From contig MU616838.1 of assembly GCA_025201705.1 (NCBI GenBank), positions 1 through 37,390 on the forward strand: a stretch of DNA of 37,390 bases. Reading direction: 5' to 3'. Under the pieces are notes generated by a model that saw only the letters and a program-made list of their open reading frames with translations, did no database searches and was not told the DNA's origin. Of this stretch, positions 1 to 10,817 are shown piece by piece (position 1 is the first letter of the stretch; every line of letters begins with the position of its first letter). Position numbers and translations under genes: made by a program. Source of the stretch: Dissophora ornata. Its lineage: Eukaryota > Mortierellomycota > Mortierellomycetes > Mortierellales > Mortierellaceae.

Positions 1-22
1 AAAAAAAAAAGGGGGTGGGGCA

Positions 23-30
23 TATAAATA
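23..30 (+). promoter_or_regulatory. TATA box of the GST-like gene
   Basis: TATAAATA lies 109 bases upstream of the ATG at 132, and the stretch between them is pyrimidine-rich as in a fungal 5' leader. It is the only good TATA element before this gene, so it is a plausible core promoter. The transcription start is not visible from sequence alone. Confidence 0.5.
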
Positions 31-131
31 CCGACCCTCGAGCCTACAACTCTTCTTTTTACGATAAGCAAGCACCCTTTCTTTTGCAAATCCATCTCAA
101 GTCCCTCATCTGATTACCACTCTCACGTAAT

Positions 132-1246
132 ATGACACCATCCACCACTACTGAACCCTACCGCTTTTTCCAGGACGGCTCGTCCAATGAAGTAAAGTCG
201 CGTATTTTGAACGCAGACCCAAGGAGTGTCGAGTACGAAGTGTTATATTTCCAGATCTCATGCATCGCTGCCACGGCCCGTCATATCTTGGAGTATGGAA
301 AAGCCAGCTGGACGGACAGATACCCAAAGGTAGATATCATTTTGTAAACTGTTCATCGCCTTTTTTTATTTTCTGCGACTTTGTGTGCTTAACCACGTTT
401 CATTTAGGATTGGAAGAGTAGCGAGAAATTCGACACACCGTTTGGCATGATGCCCGTCCTCCAGATTGAGTCCGACGAGGGTGAGGTAAACTACTTGAAT
501 CAGACAGCGCCTCATGCGCAGCAAATGAAGTTTCGCCTCCTATCAATTCTTCCTCGACTTTAACCTTTTTTTTTTTTTTGTCTTTATATTCTGATTTCCA
601 AGGCTACGATCACAGAATCGACAGTCATTGACCTTTTCCTCGCAAAAAAGTTTGATCTCTTGGGCTCGAGCGAGTATGAAGAACAGACAATCAAGGCCTT
701 CTACTCTTCGATCCACTTCCTCCGAGAACGGTGTCTGCAGCAAATGTCCTGGACCTGGGCGGACAAGCGCAAGGTGGCTTTTGAGGAGTGGACTACCCAG
801 TACATGCCAGATTGGATCAGGATCCATGAACTTCACCTTGAAAGGAACGGTGCTAACGGACACTTTTTTGGCGACAAGGTATGATGACAGTAACCAAAAC
901 CCCCCTTGAAGTTGAAGTTGAAGTTGACATATGAAAAAAAACGCGACAGTAATTGCATTGTCTTTTAAGAAAAGGAATGCTGAACATTAGTCTTTTTATT
1001 TCTTCTTAGATTTCAGTAGCAGATATCCATTTCGTCAGCTTGCTCGACCATCTTGCAGAAGTCCCCCGAGGTGATGAGTTGGTCGCCCTTTTCCGCGAAT
1101 CGCCTTTGCTGTGGAAAGTCCGCGAAACTGTCCTTCAGAACAAGGAGATCGCCGAGTGGAGGGCATCTGAGATTTTCCAGAACCTCGTCCTTGGTGGGAA
1201 GAAAGTTTACTCCGCCACTGCCTTTGAGGACAAATCTGAGGAGTAG
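132..1246 (+). CDS. Glutathione S-transferase-like protein, four exons
   Basis: Exons are 132-329, 408-485, 603-878 and 1010-1246 (66, 26, 92 and 78 codons, all junctions phase 0), giving 262 residues. Every intron has GT-AG ends. The N-terminal half resembles a thioredoxin-fold GST_N domain: a strand around LYFQISCIAA, then the PVLQIESDEG stretch (compare the family's cis-Pro segment) and STVIDLFLAK, where glutathione-gamma-glutamyl contacts are made in sigma-like GSTs. The C-terminal half is helical and contains GDKISVADIHF, the usual GST_C N-capping box region. The expected role is cytosolic glutathione conjugation or peroxidase activity. The substrate cannot be read from sequence, and the catalytic Tyr/Ser is not obvious, so it could be a GST-fold protein with another role. 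Intron 3 contains a short GAAGTT hexamer run. Confidence 0.8.
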
Positions 1247-1783
1247 AGACAGTAGAGAGATACAATAGCCTCCCTTCTGATGGATTCCATGAACCAAAAA
1301 TAAATCTTCCGTTTCATAAACTTACATCTATGCCATTACGATATGAAACATTTTTTGATATTGTTTGTGTTTTTATTCTTAAGTCTCTGTTTTGAGCGCA
1401 AGGGTATTTGGAGAAAAAAGAACGTTAGGTTTTGGGAGGGGTTTTTTTTCTTCTCTTTTTGAATGGAAAAAAAAATAAGGGTAGGCGAGTTGAGTATAAT
1501 AAAAGAACAACGGGATTAAAGACGCAAGGTGGACTAGACTATAGCTATTTGGCTGAAAAAGGGACAATGAAACAAAAGCAAAAGAGCGAAAGGAGATGAA
1601 ACGATAATGATGAACGAAAAAAAAAATGTGAAAGATGGAGATGATCGTTCCTCCGAGAAAAAGAAAAAAAAAAGGAGGGGGGGAAAGAGAAAAAAAAATC
1701 TTGAAAGATGGCGACGGTCAAGGGCTGAAAGGACAGCAAAATGACCGAAGGGTAGATTGAGACGCGTTTTGGACCTCAAAAAC
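1247..1783. other. Convergent 3' intergenic region
   Basis: This is the tail-to-tail space between the GST-like gene and the CYRI gene. It is rich in A runs, with AATAAA-like stretches (for example AAATAAATC near 1300) that could serve as polyadenylation signals for the plus-strand gene. The open frames here are low-complexity Ser/Phe-rich translations of purine-rich DNA and I do not consider them genes. Confidence 0.5.
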
Positions 1784-4041
1784 TCAAGCGCACGAAGCCA
1801 TCAGTGTCTTGATCGTCTTTGGCGTGCTCGAGTCGTTAAGGTGTTTGGTGTTGAACCGGAGTGCAGAGATCAGGTTTGGCGTGTCGCTCGAGTTGCCATG
1901 TGAGTGAATAACCTTAACAGACGACTTGATGTTGATTGGAGAACTCTTGTTGAATGCACCCAGTGGGTCGATATGATCGTAGATGATAATGGCAATTACC
2001 ATCACCCGAAGACAGAACGCCGTTGTCTCTGGACGCTGTGGCTTCTTCTTGCTGTTGCTGACAGTGCTATAGCATACAGTTGCCAAGGTCGCCAAACATT
2101 CCGAGACACTCCTTCCGACACGGTTCTGGGCTGCAAAGCTGGTCGTCACATCCGTAACGGTCTTCAGCATTGGTGTTGGGTAGGCATAGAACATCGACAC
2201 CTGGTTCGCAAGCTCGTCCTCGTTCATCGCCGATTTCAAATCTCCATCGTTCGAGAGCTTGCCCCGTGAGAGACACCTCCTGTAGTATGAGAAATCGTTC
2301 TGGATCTGGGGAGTCTTCATTTTCAAAGAGTCAAACTCGAAAACAAAGTCCAGCAGCTGACACAAGACCCTGGCAAGCGTTTGGTGTCTCTCCAGATTCT
2401 TGTTGACGTCGCCGACGCAAAGTGTTTGGAGGATCTGTGGCAAGTGATTTTCTGAGAAGATGCAAGCAACGAATTTCATGTTAAATCTCCATGTGTTGCC
2501 TGATCAGTCCTCGTTTCGCATATTACGATATCCGGCCCTTACCGATAGAAGTGGAGTACCTGAAGAACATCTTCAGCTTCGCAATTGCAGGTCCAACATG
2601 CTTCCATGCCTCTGCCTCTGTTTCCGGAGACGGATCGCCAATAGCCTATGCAAGGATTAGAAGACGAAAAAAAATTATCGTCAGCCTTCTAGTTTTCAGT
2701 GTAACTATGATTTGACTGCCTCGCAACTTGGGCGTTGCTTGTAGTCGACTGTGGAGTGCTCTTGTAGTCGACTGTGGAGTGCTCTTGTAGTCGAGTATGG
2801 AGTGCTCTTGTAGTCGAGTATGGAGTGCTCTTGTACTCCATAAATTGGATTGTGGTTTGTGCCACCTCCATTTGTTGTTCGGCATTGCGTTGTTTGTCTC
2901 CTCCTGCTGTCATCGCTGCTTTGTTGATGCTGTCTCACAATCATGCTTAACTGTTGCATTCATGCGGTCAGGTTGATCTACAGGGCCCTTCCGCATGTTC
3001 CATGCTCTGTTCACTGCCACTATGCTTGCGTAATGTTCTCCACTGTGGTTATCTAGATCGACCTCATCCTGCATATCCTCGGCGCCAGCATGCCATGATT
3101 TCTTTTCGTTCGCAGTCGGGAATTCGCGCACGCTGTACCACATTTCTTCTGGTCTCTCTGCCATGTCTCACCGCAATTCATGCCCCTGCACAACTTTCAC
3201 TCCTTTTTTTTTGTTTGTTTCTGTTGTGGTCTTCGGCTTGCATGTTCCAGTGCAACGGTCGGCAACGAGAAGGTTCCATTCCACAACAATTGTCACTCGC
3301 TGGGGCTATTTTTTTTTTCAATCCCCCCCTTTTTCCAATTTGTTCCTCAAATATAATGCAAAGTTCGAAAGAAACAAAAATACGCACGCATGCGGCGCTT
3401 CCGCTCTGGCCTCATTTTCCCTTGTTCCACACACCTGCTGACTTTTTTGTTGTCATACTTCCGAGAGAAAAAATTGGGTGCGTGCCCATTTTTTTTTTTT
3501 CCCTTTTGCCCTGACAACAAAGAAAACCTTCACGCAAATCGTAATTCAACTTTGATTGTCTTCTTTGTCTAGCAGGATAAACTCTGTGTGTGTCCCCCCC
3601 TCCCATGGTTGAAAACTGAAGTAGGTGGGGCTTTCTTTTTGCGTTACCTGGCGAATATATTCTCCGCATCCTTGATAGGTCCGGAGCAGCTCCAACAGAT
3701 CTGCTGTGGGCTCCAGCATGTGCACTATGTTCGAATATGACCCCAAGTCCTCATCCGTCGTGGGTGAATCTACATGAGTGAGAGAGAGAACGATCAAGTG
3801 ACAGAAGGTTAGATAACGTACTGAGAGGATGTAATGTAATAAAGACGACATCCAATTACGACACAAGGGTATCCATATGCGGTATCGCAGCGCAGATGAA
3901 ATGCGGGGTATTTATAATAATAAACGTGTAGCATTATTCGGTAAATTAGCACTTACTTTCAAAGTCAAGCTGCACATCGGGCACGTTCGAGTCGTTGTCC
4001 TTGTTGGCAAGGACACTGAATTGAGAAAGGAAATTGCCCAT
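1784..4041 (-). CDS. CYRI: CYRI (FAM49) family Rac1-binding protein, four exons
   Basis: Reading the minus strand, exons are 4041-3957, 3769-3648, 2645-2543 and 2451-1784 (85, 122, 103 and 668 nt; phases 1, 0, 1), giving 325 residues, almost exactly the animal CYRI length. It begins Met-Gly-Asn, the N-myristoylation start typical of the family. The core QNDFSYYRR (Arg161-Arg162) is the Rac1-contact segment of CYRI-B. TPMLKT, FCLRVMV, IIYDH, GAF and TKHLND follow in family order. CYRI proteins bind active Rac1 and oppose activation of the SCAR/WAVE complex, so this one probably tunes actin at the membrane. The third intron is unusually long at about 1.0 kb and holds a 23-base tandem repeat. 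Confidence 0.92.
2741..2838. repeat. Tandem repeat, 23-base unit, about 4.3 copies
   Basis: The unit begins GTAGTCGA and ends GTGCTCTT, recurring at 2741, 2764, 2787 and 2810 with a partial fifth copy at 2833. Copies 1-2 carry GACTGTGG and copies 3-4 carry GAGTATGG, so the array grew by duplicating two unit types. The last boundary forms a small inverted repeat (TGGAGT...ACTCCA). It lies inside the long third intron of the CYRI gene. Confidence 0.9.
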
Positions 4042-5197
4042 CCCGTATTATCCTTGATATTAAAATATGGTAGGTTACGTGGGGTAGGTAGAGTACACGG
4101 GGAGATAGAAAAGGGCTAGACAGAGATAATGGACAAGTAGGTTCAGAGTGAGTACGATTGCATAACAGTCGAAGCTTCGAAAGCTGGGGGATACAAGGAC
4201 TAAATGCAATTCCCGCAAGTGCTACTCGCTCGGGGCGCTGAGCGGCTAGGGTAAAGCAGCGAAAATGGGAAATGGTTTGTTGCTGGACGACGACTTAATC
4301 CGAGGTCGTCTCTTTTTTTCAGAAGAAAGAACAAGTGGACAAGAGCGACCAAGAAGTCAAAGAAAGGACGAGCCATGTTCGTTACAGTGGGGTGGGATTA
4401 TATGTTTGGTTCGGCATGGTCGTCATGCTGACAAAAAAGAGGCAGTGTGCCGTCGGTTTGTCATCCCGCCCACCACTCAGAGCGAATGAAGTATCCTTTT
4501 CTTGTAACCACAGCCAGAAAAAAAAATCCGCATAGCGCCACTTTCGGGTGATCCTCAAAGGCGCCTTTGACACCATGTAGTTGTCGTCGTGGCGTGGATA
4601 TAAAAAAAAGATACCGAAGGATTATCCGCCGACTAATCCATGGTGAAAGAATGCGATATAAGGGAAGGCGAGAAAGAGATGATCCAAGAGCAAAAGGAGA
4701 GAAGGATAGGACAAGGAAAGAGGGAGAAGACGGGAACGAGTAAGAGCGGTTCAGGTACGGTAACAGGAGACAGCAGCGCAAAAAGGCACCAAGGAGAATT
4801 AAAAAAGAAAAAGCGCGACAAAGGCAGATCCCGCTAGAACCAGGGTAGAGGAACAGGAGAGTGTGCTGAGCAGTGTGCACTTGGTACTGAGTGTACACTC
4901 ACGATGTAGTCAAGGACGAGACGAGACGATGGAAGATGGTGACGAGAGGATGATCAAGATGAGGGATGATGGAAGATGAAGAGATGAGGGATCAGTTGTA
5001 TAGAGAAATATGTGGGCTTTTCAGCGTGCGTCCAGGCAAGTTCGCCCAAACCGATTCATTTATTTCGTGCGACGAGGGAAGCGAATAAAAATATACATGC
5101 ATTTCCACACAAACAATAATATCATCACCGCGAAAACATGCAGCAGATCCTGGGCTCGCATTGGCCTTGAATGAAGAGCGACAGAGTCTGTCTGTCT

Positions 5198-5201
<4 letters not shown>

Positions 5202-5249
<48 letters not shown>
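5202..5249. repeat. Uninterrupted 48-base T tract
   Basis: Forty-eight consecutive T residues, flanked by CTGTCTGCTC on the left and GCTGTCTGGG on the right. On the minus strand it reads as a poly(A) tail after the sequence at 5250-5690. It could be a retroposed tail or simply a long mononucleotide repeat. Confidence 0.95.
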
Positions 5250-5254
<5 letters not shown>

Positions 5255-6125
5255 CTGGGTTTGTTCTGTTGGCTCTTCTGCAGATGCAGAACATGTGTAG
5301 TGCAACTGGAGAGTGCACGTCTGTCCAATCGATCTGTTGCAGAGTCTCGTGTTCATTCTTGGACTGCCTGCCCGCCCTCGCTCGACCCCATGCAATGGGG
5401 AGGGAACCGCATCTCTTGCTATTCATGCAAAGGCACCTTCCGTCCCAGGACGGTCCCTCGATGGCAACGGTGTCACTCAATGGAGCAGGCTGATTGATCT
5501 GGAACATCCTCAATGGACGCGTCCACACACGGACGTACATGTACTGATTGCGCAATGCCGGTTGATGAATGGACATGACCCATACGAAACACGAAACACT
5601 GTTGGGTGGAGACGGCATCACCCCCGTGAAGTTATTGCTAGTGTCTGGCTGGTAGCCCGCTGTAATTGTATTTACACGGTCCCATCTCAAGTATCGTCAT
5701 TGATTCCATAGAATGCCCCCATCAAGTGTTTGAGTGTTTGTTGCAAACAGGTTTTTTTCAAGGATGGTGGGAACGTCGCATTTTCATGCACAAGTGCAAA
5801 CAGTAGAGAGACGCTCCTCTGGCAAGCATGAAAACATTCGCAGCTTGAGCCATGCATGCACACACACAAATGAACGGTCCTTCTCACCCCAATGGTCCTC
5901 GTTCAATGCTTGGGCTCCTTTTTTCTCTCCCTCTCTCTTTCTCTCTTTTTTTTTTCTTCCGCAGCCGTTCAGAGTGCTTAATGCCCTTCTTGATAGTCTC
6001 TCCGTGATGAAAAAGAAAAGGGGAGTGGACATCCTGGCGCACTCTGTACACCCTCGTCCAGGAACAGATGTTCTCTCCTTGACTTTGAACAAGCGTGGGC
6101 TGTCGAGAGAATAGGACAGGAGACC

Positions 6126-6149
6126 CTCTCTCTCTCTCTCTCTCTCTCT
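6126..6149. repeat. CT microsatellite
   Basis: Twelve CT units in a row, in a region without a convincing gene. Confidence 0.95.
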
Positions 6150-6646
6150 TTGTATCTTTTTCTCCCTCTCCCCTGCGGGGCCAGGTATGTGCAATAGAGT
6201 ACATAGTCTACATTACACCTTTTCGCAAACAATCGGTCTGAAGTATATTTGAAATACGCTTGCATAAGTTTCGCATAGATAAGGTTAATGCCAATGACTC
6301 TCTCCTCACTTTAGCCAGCGAATGAGAATTTGCGACAAACAGAACATGCACCGCGACGTTATGGCAGGCCATACATAATATCTGCAACATCGTCCGCGAA
6401 CACTTGCTCCATCAACAGAGAGCGCTCTATCTCCAGCCAGTGGATGACAAAGGAGTGCCAGAGGCCATGCCATGGCCCCATCCCCATAATTACGTCACTG
6501 TGCGTCACATGACGTCTCGCAACCTCTCACACGCTTCATCCGCGCTTGTCCTTCTGCGCTTCATCTGCTCGCATCCCGTTGCGAATTCCTTCTATGATAA
6601 AATAAGGTAATGGTGACAACACGCTTCAGATATCTGACTTTAGAAA

Positions 6647-6812
6647 GAGCAAGGCGGTGTTGAAGATTCAGGGATGCCCATCTCCTCTCTTGAATACTTG
6701 TGTGCGGTTTGGAGGCGGCCTGAATAATACGCACACTACGCCGATTACCAGCGTACCATGGACTCACAAACGTCTTGCGCTGTCCTTTGCTTGTAAAGAG
6801 GTGCTCTATTCT
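6647..6812 (+). repeat. Direct repeat, copy 1 (about 160 bases)
   Basis: Starts GAGCAAGGCGGTG and ends near AAAGAGGTGCTC. It is nearly identical to 6968-7138 with an offset of 321 bases; I count four substitutions plus a small indel at the right end. Both strands are open across it, but the substitutions do not fall mainly at third positions in either frame, so it does not look selected as coding sequence. Confidence 0.9.
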
Positions 6813-6967
6813 GCCAAACTTCACTTTGCAGACCCGCCGTTGTTTTGAGGGACAATGGCGAAGTTGAAGTTGTAGTTCTTTGACATTTGTTTCAGAATGC
6901 AACATGCACTTGCCAATGAGAGTCAACCTTGTCTTGAGAATATAAAATCATGTATAACAGTAAGAGC

Positions 6968-7138
6968 GAGCAAGGCGGTGTTGAAGATTCAGGGATACCC
7001 ATCTCCTCTCTTGAATGCTTGTGTGCGGTTTGGAGGTGGCCTGAATAATACGCACACTACGCCGATTACCAGCGTACCATGGACTCACAAACGTCTTGCG
7101 CTGTCCTTTGCTTCTAAAGAGGTGCTCGACTCTATTCT
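6968..7138 (+). repeat. Direct repeat, copy 2 (about 160 bases)
   Basis: Second copy of the element at 6647-6812, separated from it by about 155 bases of unrelated sequence. The right end sits directly before the decayed ORF beginning near 7178. The pair could be a partial segmental duplication or remnants of a short dispersed repeat. Confidence 0.9.
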
Positions 7139-7177
7139 CATATCACAGACATAGGATTCTTTTGGCATGACTTTTCA

Positions 7178-8745
7178 ATGTGGCATACAAGATCGTCGGT
7201 ACTGTCGCTGTTGTTAACCATTACAAAGTGTACACTTTTCGTAGGGATGTCCAAGCGTAACGGTTCGTCAATCGCAGTACTACTCGAGTCAGCGAAGAGT
7301 GGTGCAAGGTATTTCTCAGAGTTGTCAACCCCGGCAGATCTTTCAGTCAACTCTTTCATTGACTTCAATCGCAAGAACGCCAAAAATAACCCAGCATTTG
7401 TTGGATACTTTTCGAAAATGTGATTCATTAGAATGGAAGAGTGCGACCGAGTTGGCACCAAGGCTCACGAGGAAGAAAGTCGATGAGTTGATAAGGCTAG
7501 GTAAGGGGTCTATTTAGTGGTTCCAGATGTATACGGCAGTGCCTTTCTAACTGAATACTCACTGAATGTAGACCCTGTCTCATTGGAATCCGCAGCTATT
7601 CCGGCCCCAACTTTGCGACCACGGTATGCAGAGCCATCAACCCCGTTCTCCCCGTCAAAGTCGCCCTCTTCGCCATCCCAAACTGTGTCAAGCAGTGTTC
7701 TTTCTCCTGAAACGCTGGCTCGTATGAGGGCAGAGTTTTTTACTAATTTCAAGGAGTACGACGGCGAGCCATGGCTATTATCAACTGACATCAACGTCAA
7801 TGAGGCCCTCTTCCAGTATACGATGATGCTGGAAACAGAGTCATTGTCACACTCCTTTGTTTTAGACAAAACGAAGGCGGCTTTACAATGTTTTGCAGAG
7901 CAGGACCAACATATCTTCCATATCTTTGTCAATGCTTGTGACTCTCGCTTGCCAGAAACATTGATCACAGAATGGATGCAAGAGGGTATTTTACTGCACA
8001 GCTTGCCTTCAAAAGCATTGCGTGATCAACTTAGTGGGGGATGAATGAATTCTCGCAAGGACCCGTCACAGTGAAAATTCGCCAGCTTGATGAATTCCAT
8101 GAGATGCTACACCGCACCATGCAAACCTTGTCATGGCTTCTCGGGGATTACAACGACTAACTACCCGAATCTCAGTCCGAGTCTTGGTACGCTACAGAAG
8201 TCTGGAAGGTCTTTCTCAAGCTCCTTGTTAGTGGCGGTAGGTTGCTGAAGTATGAGGCTAGCGAGGTTCCATCGATTGCCTCGTCCCTTAGCAAGAACAG
8301 GAACTGCGAGCTTGATTCCCGCCCCGCACAAGGCCGCAAAATGGATGGACTGATCACACGCGGAGAGGCACAACGCGAGATCCGCGCGGCTGAAATGGGA
8401 AAATAAGATGAACGTTGCACAGGAACAAAGGTCTTGAAGGATGGAAGGAAACTCACGGAGGTTCTGAAATATATGTTCGACAATTTTTATAGCCGGTGTT
8501 ACCGGGCAGGCGACGTCAAGAACAAATTAGAAGTATATGGAATACCTATTTCTAGATCGAGTCGAAATAGTGTCGTTGCGGTACATGAAGGGTCGTTTCT
8601 GCCGGTCGAAACGGGATCAAACCATCTGGCTCCCAAGAACTCGAAGGAAATAAACTTCCGCCGAATTTTGGCCGTGATGACGATATTCTTACAGCTCAAG
8701 TGTCGCATGGAAGCAATGGCAACGGTGGCAGAGAGAATTGCGCTG
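7178..8745 (+). pseudogene. Decayed large ORF with frameshifts and two stops
   Basis: Coding-like sequence moves through several frames. There is an open frame at 7178-7420, another reaching about 7500, a long one at 7517-8042 containing DVYGSAFLTEY, PWLLSTDINVNEA and ITEWMQEG, then a third frame from 8041 with MNEFSQG...ESWYATEVWK, GRKMDGL, AAEMGK and GTKVLKDGRKL. That last frame is interrupted by TAA at 8158-8160 and TAA at 8404-8406. The D...EMGK...GTK arrangement faintly recalls PD-(D/E)XK nuclease-like proteins of multi-copy fungal families, but I cannot name the family. A good intron (7501-7571, AG/GTAAGG, CTAAC, TGTAG) could join two of the frames, so part of the gene may once have been spliced. 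The two downstream stops make a functional gene unlikely. Confidence 0.6.
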
Positions 8746-9631
8746 TTTTCTCTATCGCCTCGCGCTCATCTCTCCTCACTTCACGCGTTCCATCACCACG
8801 CTTACTCTTTCCGTCATGTCACTTGCTCGCCTCTCCATCATCAAGGAAAGTCCCCATTCTTTTTTTCTCGTTTTTGTGATGGTCCATTGGGTATCAAGAG
8901 GGGTATCACTATTTGCACTGGAGTGTTCTGCCAGCTCGACAGGGGTCCTCCACAGAGAGTGATTGCCGGATTATGATAAGGTTGCTGCCTTTTTACATAC
9001 AAGTATAGGAATACACCATGATTTTTGTCTCGCCTTTTGATTTCCACCCGGTTGACTCCCAATGTTTTGAAAGTTGTGGAGGATGTGAAGAGTGTGTGGA
9101 AAGTTGGCGGCTGGTATTAATCACGCATGAACGACCAAGCGGAATGTTTAGGCATCTCCGTAGCCTCGTTCTTTGACCATTCCACAATCATTCATCGCCG
9201 CCTCAACCTTTGAATTTCTGTGTTTCCGCGGACCTACGGATTGCGTTTTCTGCATACTGATCATGGGACCTCTAACGCGAAGAAAGCGGTAGCTACAATG
9301 AAATTGCATCACCCACATCTTCGGATATGTCGATTAGATGGAATTGCACAATATTATGCATGCTGGAGCATCTGACACATCCACACAAAGTATTGGCATA
9401 GGCGTTCGCATGCCGAATTCCACACGCGTTTGTATCTGTCATGCTAAAAGCGTAGAAAATAGCGAACGAATGATGTTAGTAACTCTTCTTGCAAGATGTG
9501 GAAGCTTCACATTCAGGAACGACTGACTAGAAAAAATCAGCTCCTCAATCTTCACCAACCTCTCGCGTTTTTTCATTTCAGTGATCCGTTACAACTCCAC
9601 TTTTCCTTGTCTCAATCTTTCTTAACTCACC
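8746..9631. other. Intergenic region before the small-protein array
   Basis: The frame of the decayed ORF stays open to 8976, but the sequence after about 8745 is Ser/His-rich and looks like chance. No gene is recognised further on. The last 90 bases are C/T-rich with a TTTCATTTCAG acceptor-like motif, suggesting a 5' leader or 5' UTR intron for the gene at 9632. Confidence 0.4.
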
Positions 9632-10021
9632 ATGATAACCCCACTCGACGCCCTACTCGATGAGCCTGTGAAGAACCTCCACTTCTTCGGGGTAATTGCC
9701 GAGATCCATCCCCCGTACCTCGGGACGGCCCCAAACCTGGCCCAGATGTTTACGGCCAGAGTTTTAATACATGATGCTGAAAACACTTCGATCAAGAGAC
9801 CCTGCTTCTTTTACGCCTCTGATCGGAAGAAACTGGATAACTACAAAGTCGGCGACACTGTCGAAATCGAGGGTGCTCAGGTAAGTGAATCAGGAAGACG
9901 AAATGGCGCGGGACACACAGCTGATTTCGACGCACTAATCATTTTGCTCGTGCAATAGTATCAGATGTGCGGTCATGGCGCTTTTGCGATCCACGTTCCG
10001 TTCGATAATGCAGTATTATAG
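9632..10021 (+). CDS. Array copy 1: small OB-like protein, intact
   Basis: Exon 1 is 9632-9880 (83 codons) and exon 2 is 9959-10021 (20 codons plus stop), joined by a 78-base phase-0 intron (GTAAGT...AATAG); the product has 103 residues. Strand-like segments in order are NLHFFGVIAEIHPP (residues 15-28), the segment ending ARVLIHD, RPCFFYASD, the segment around VGDTVEIEGAQ, and in exon 2 YQMCGHGAFAIHV. Five strands with Gly in the first and VGD before the fourth suggest an OB fold, which often binds single-stranded nucleic acid. This is inference from pattern only. The ATG is preceded by a C/T-rich leader and aligns with the start of the other copies (MI-TP-LL-EPV). Confidence 0.8.
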
Positions 10022-10325
10022 CGGGCATTTTGAGTCCCGGAGGGGATATGATATCCATTGAGACATAGAACCGAAATATGTCTGATCGCCAAAAACGATC
10101 TTTTGTCGCTTAAGTCGGAAACTGAGTTTCTATGAACATGTAGTCAGTTCAAGCTTGGTTATGAGATAAAAAGTAGTTCAAACTACTCATGGCATGACCG
10201 CACAAACAACACGGCTTCGCTATACTAGGGAATTGACGGCAAGTTGCGAGCAGGACGATATGTAGTGCACCATGTTGAATCACACCTTTTCTCTCTACAC
10301 TTGTATAAATCTTCATGGGTAACCC

Positions 10326-10600
10326 ATGCGCTGGCTGGTCAACCAGCTTGTGAGCAACGTTAACAAGCGCTGCATCAATACCGCGATTGCCCCAGAAATA
10401 TTTCCTCGCGTTCGCGGGATATCGAGAAATGGAAACTGCTCTGGATTGTCGATCCTTCACATTATCCAGCGTGCGGCCATGGACTTGCACGATTTTTTGA
10501 TGACGAGGCCCCTGCTTCATATATTGCTCTGTTCACGCTATTGCACGCATAAACCAAGAATGCGCTTGAGTGAGTTTAATTCAGACAGACAATTGAGGTC
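10326..10600 (+). pseudogene. Array copy 2: degenerate OB-like member
   Basis: The translation LVSNVNKRCINTAIAPE aligns with the first strand of the array family (compare EPMSDIHIRGIVTAISP). Further on, MDLHDFLMTRP aligns with VQDLHDPHITR. Right after that, dropping one C restores PCFIYCS, matching the family's PCYFYAS, so there is a frameshift near 10510. No start in the right place and no clear second exon are visible. The similarity is weak and the call rests on the order of short matches. Confidence 0.4.
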
Positions 10601-10817
10601 TTTGACACTCAGTCAGAAATGCAGCTACTATTATTATTGGAGAACTATTGTCTGGGTCATTCTTCACATCCGCTATACCAGGGTCCATGGAGGACAAGCT
10701 CTCGGTTTGTTTGATTGCCCTCAAGACACAGTGGTAAACCCTTGTCAGAGTTTCAGAGCTTTATCCTCGCAGGAGAACGGGTTTGAAGCAATTGCAATTA
10801 TCAGCGCTATGAATGAA

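Larger units (their letters stand above)
4042..6646. other. Long region without a recognisable gene
   Basis: Immediately upstream of CYRI (4042-5000) the minus strand is pyrimidine-rich, as expected for a fungal promoter and 5' leader. The rest holds a 48-T tract, a CT microsatellite and several open frames without a recognisable domain. The minus-strand frame from 5690 to about 5250 runs into the homopolymer. I see no splice-consistent gene here. Confidence 0.5.

Noticed and set aside
907..928. GAAGTT hexamer runs here, near 6851 and near 37103
   Set aside because: Short simple-sequence repeats of two to three units; recurrence in three places is probably chance or base composition.
4461..4898. 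Minus-strand 145-codon frame upstream of CYRI
   Set aside because: Low-complexity Leu/Phe/Ser translation of pyrimidine-rich promoter-like DNA.
7138..7461. Minus-strand open frame of 107 codons (MVPTRSHSS...)
   Set aside because: It lies antisense to the decayed plus-strand ORF, which has longer and better-ordered coding blocks. No domain or splice support.
7501..7571. Well-formed intron (GTAAGG, CTAAC, TGTAG) in the decayed ORF
   Set aside because: Kept only as an alternative: the sequence inside it (VYGSAFLTEY) looks like protein continuing in the downstream frame, and the later stops break the gene anyway.
10149..10520. Minus-strand open frame of 123 codons
   Set aside because: Antisense to degenerate array copy 2; no recognisable domain, and probably open by chance.
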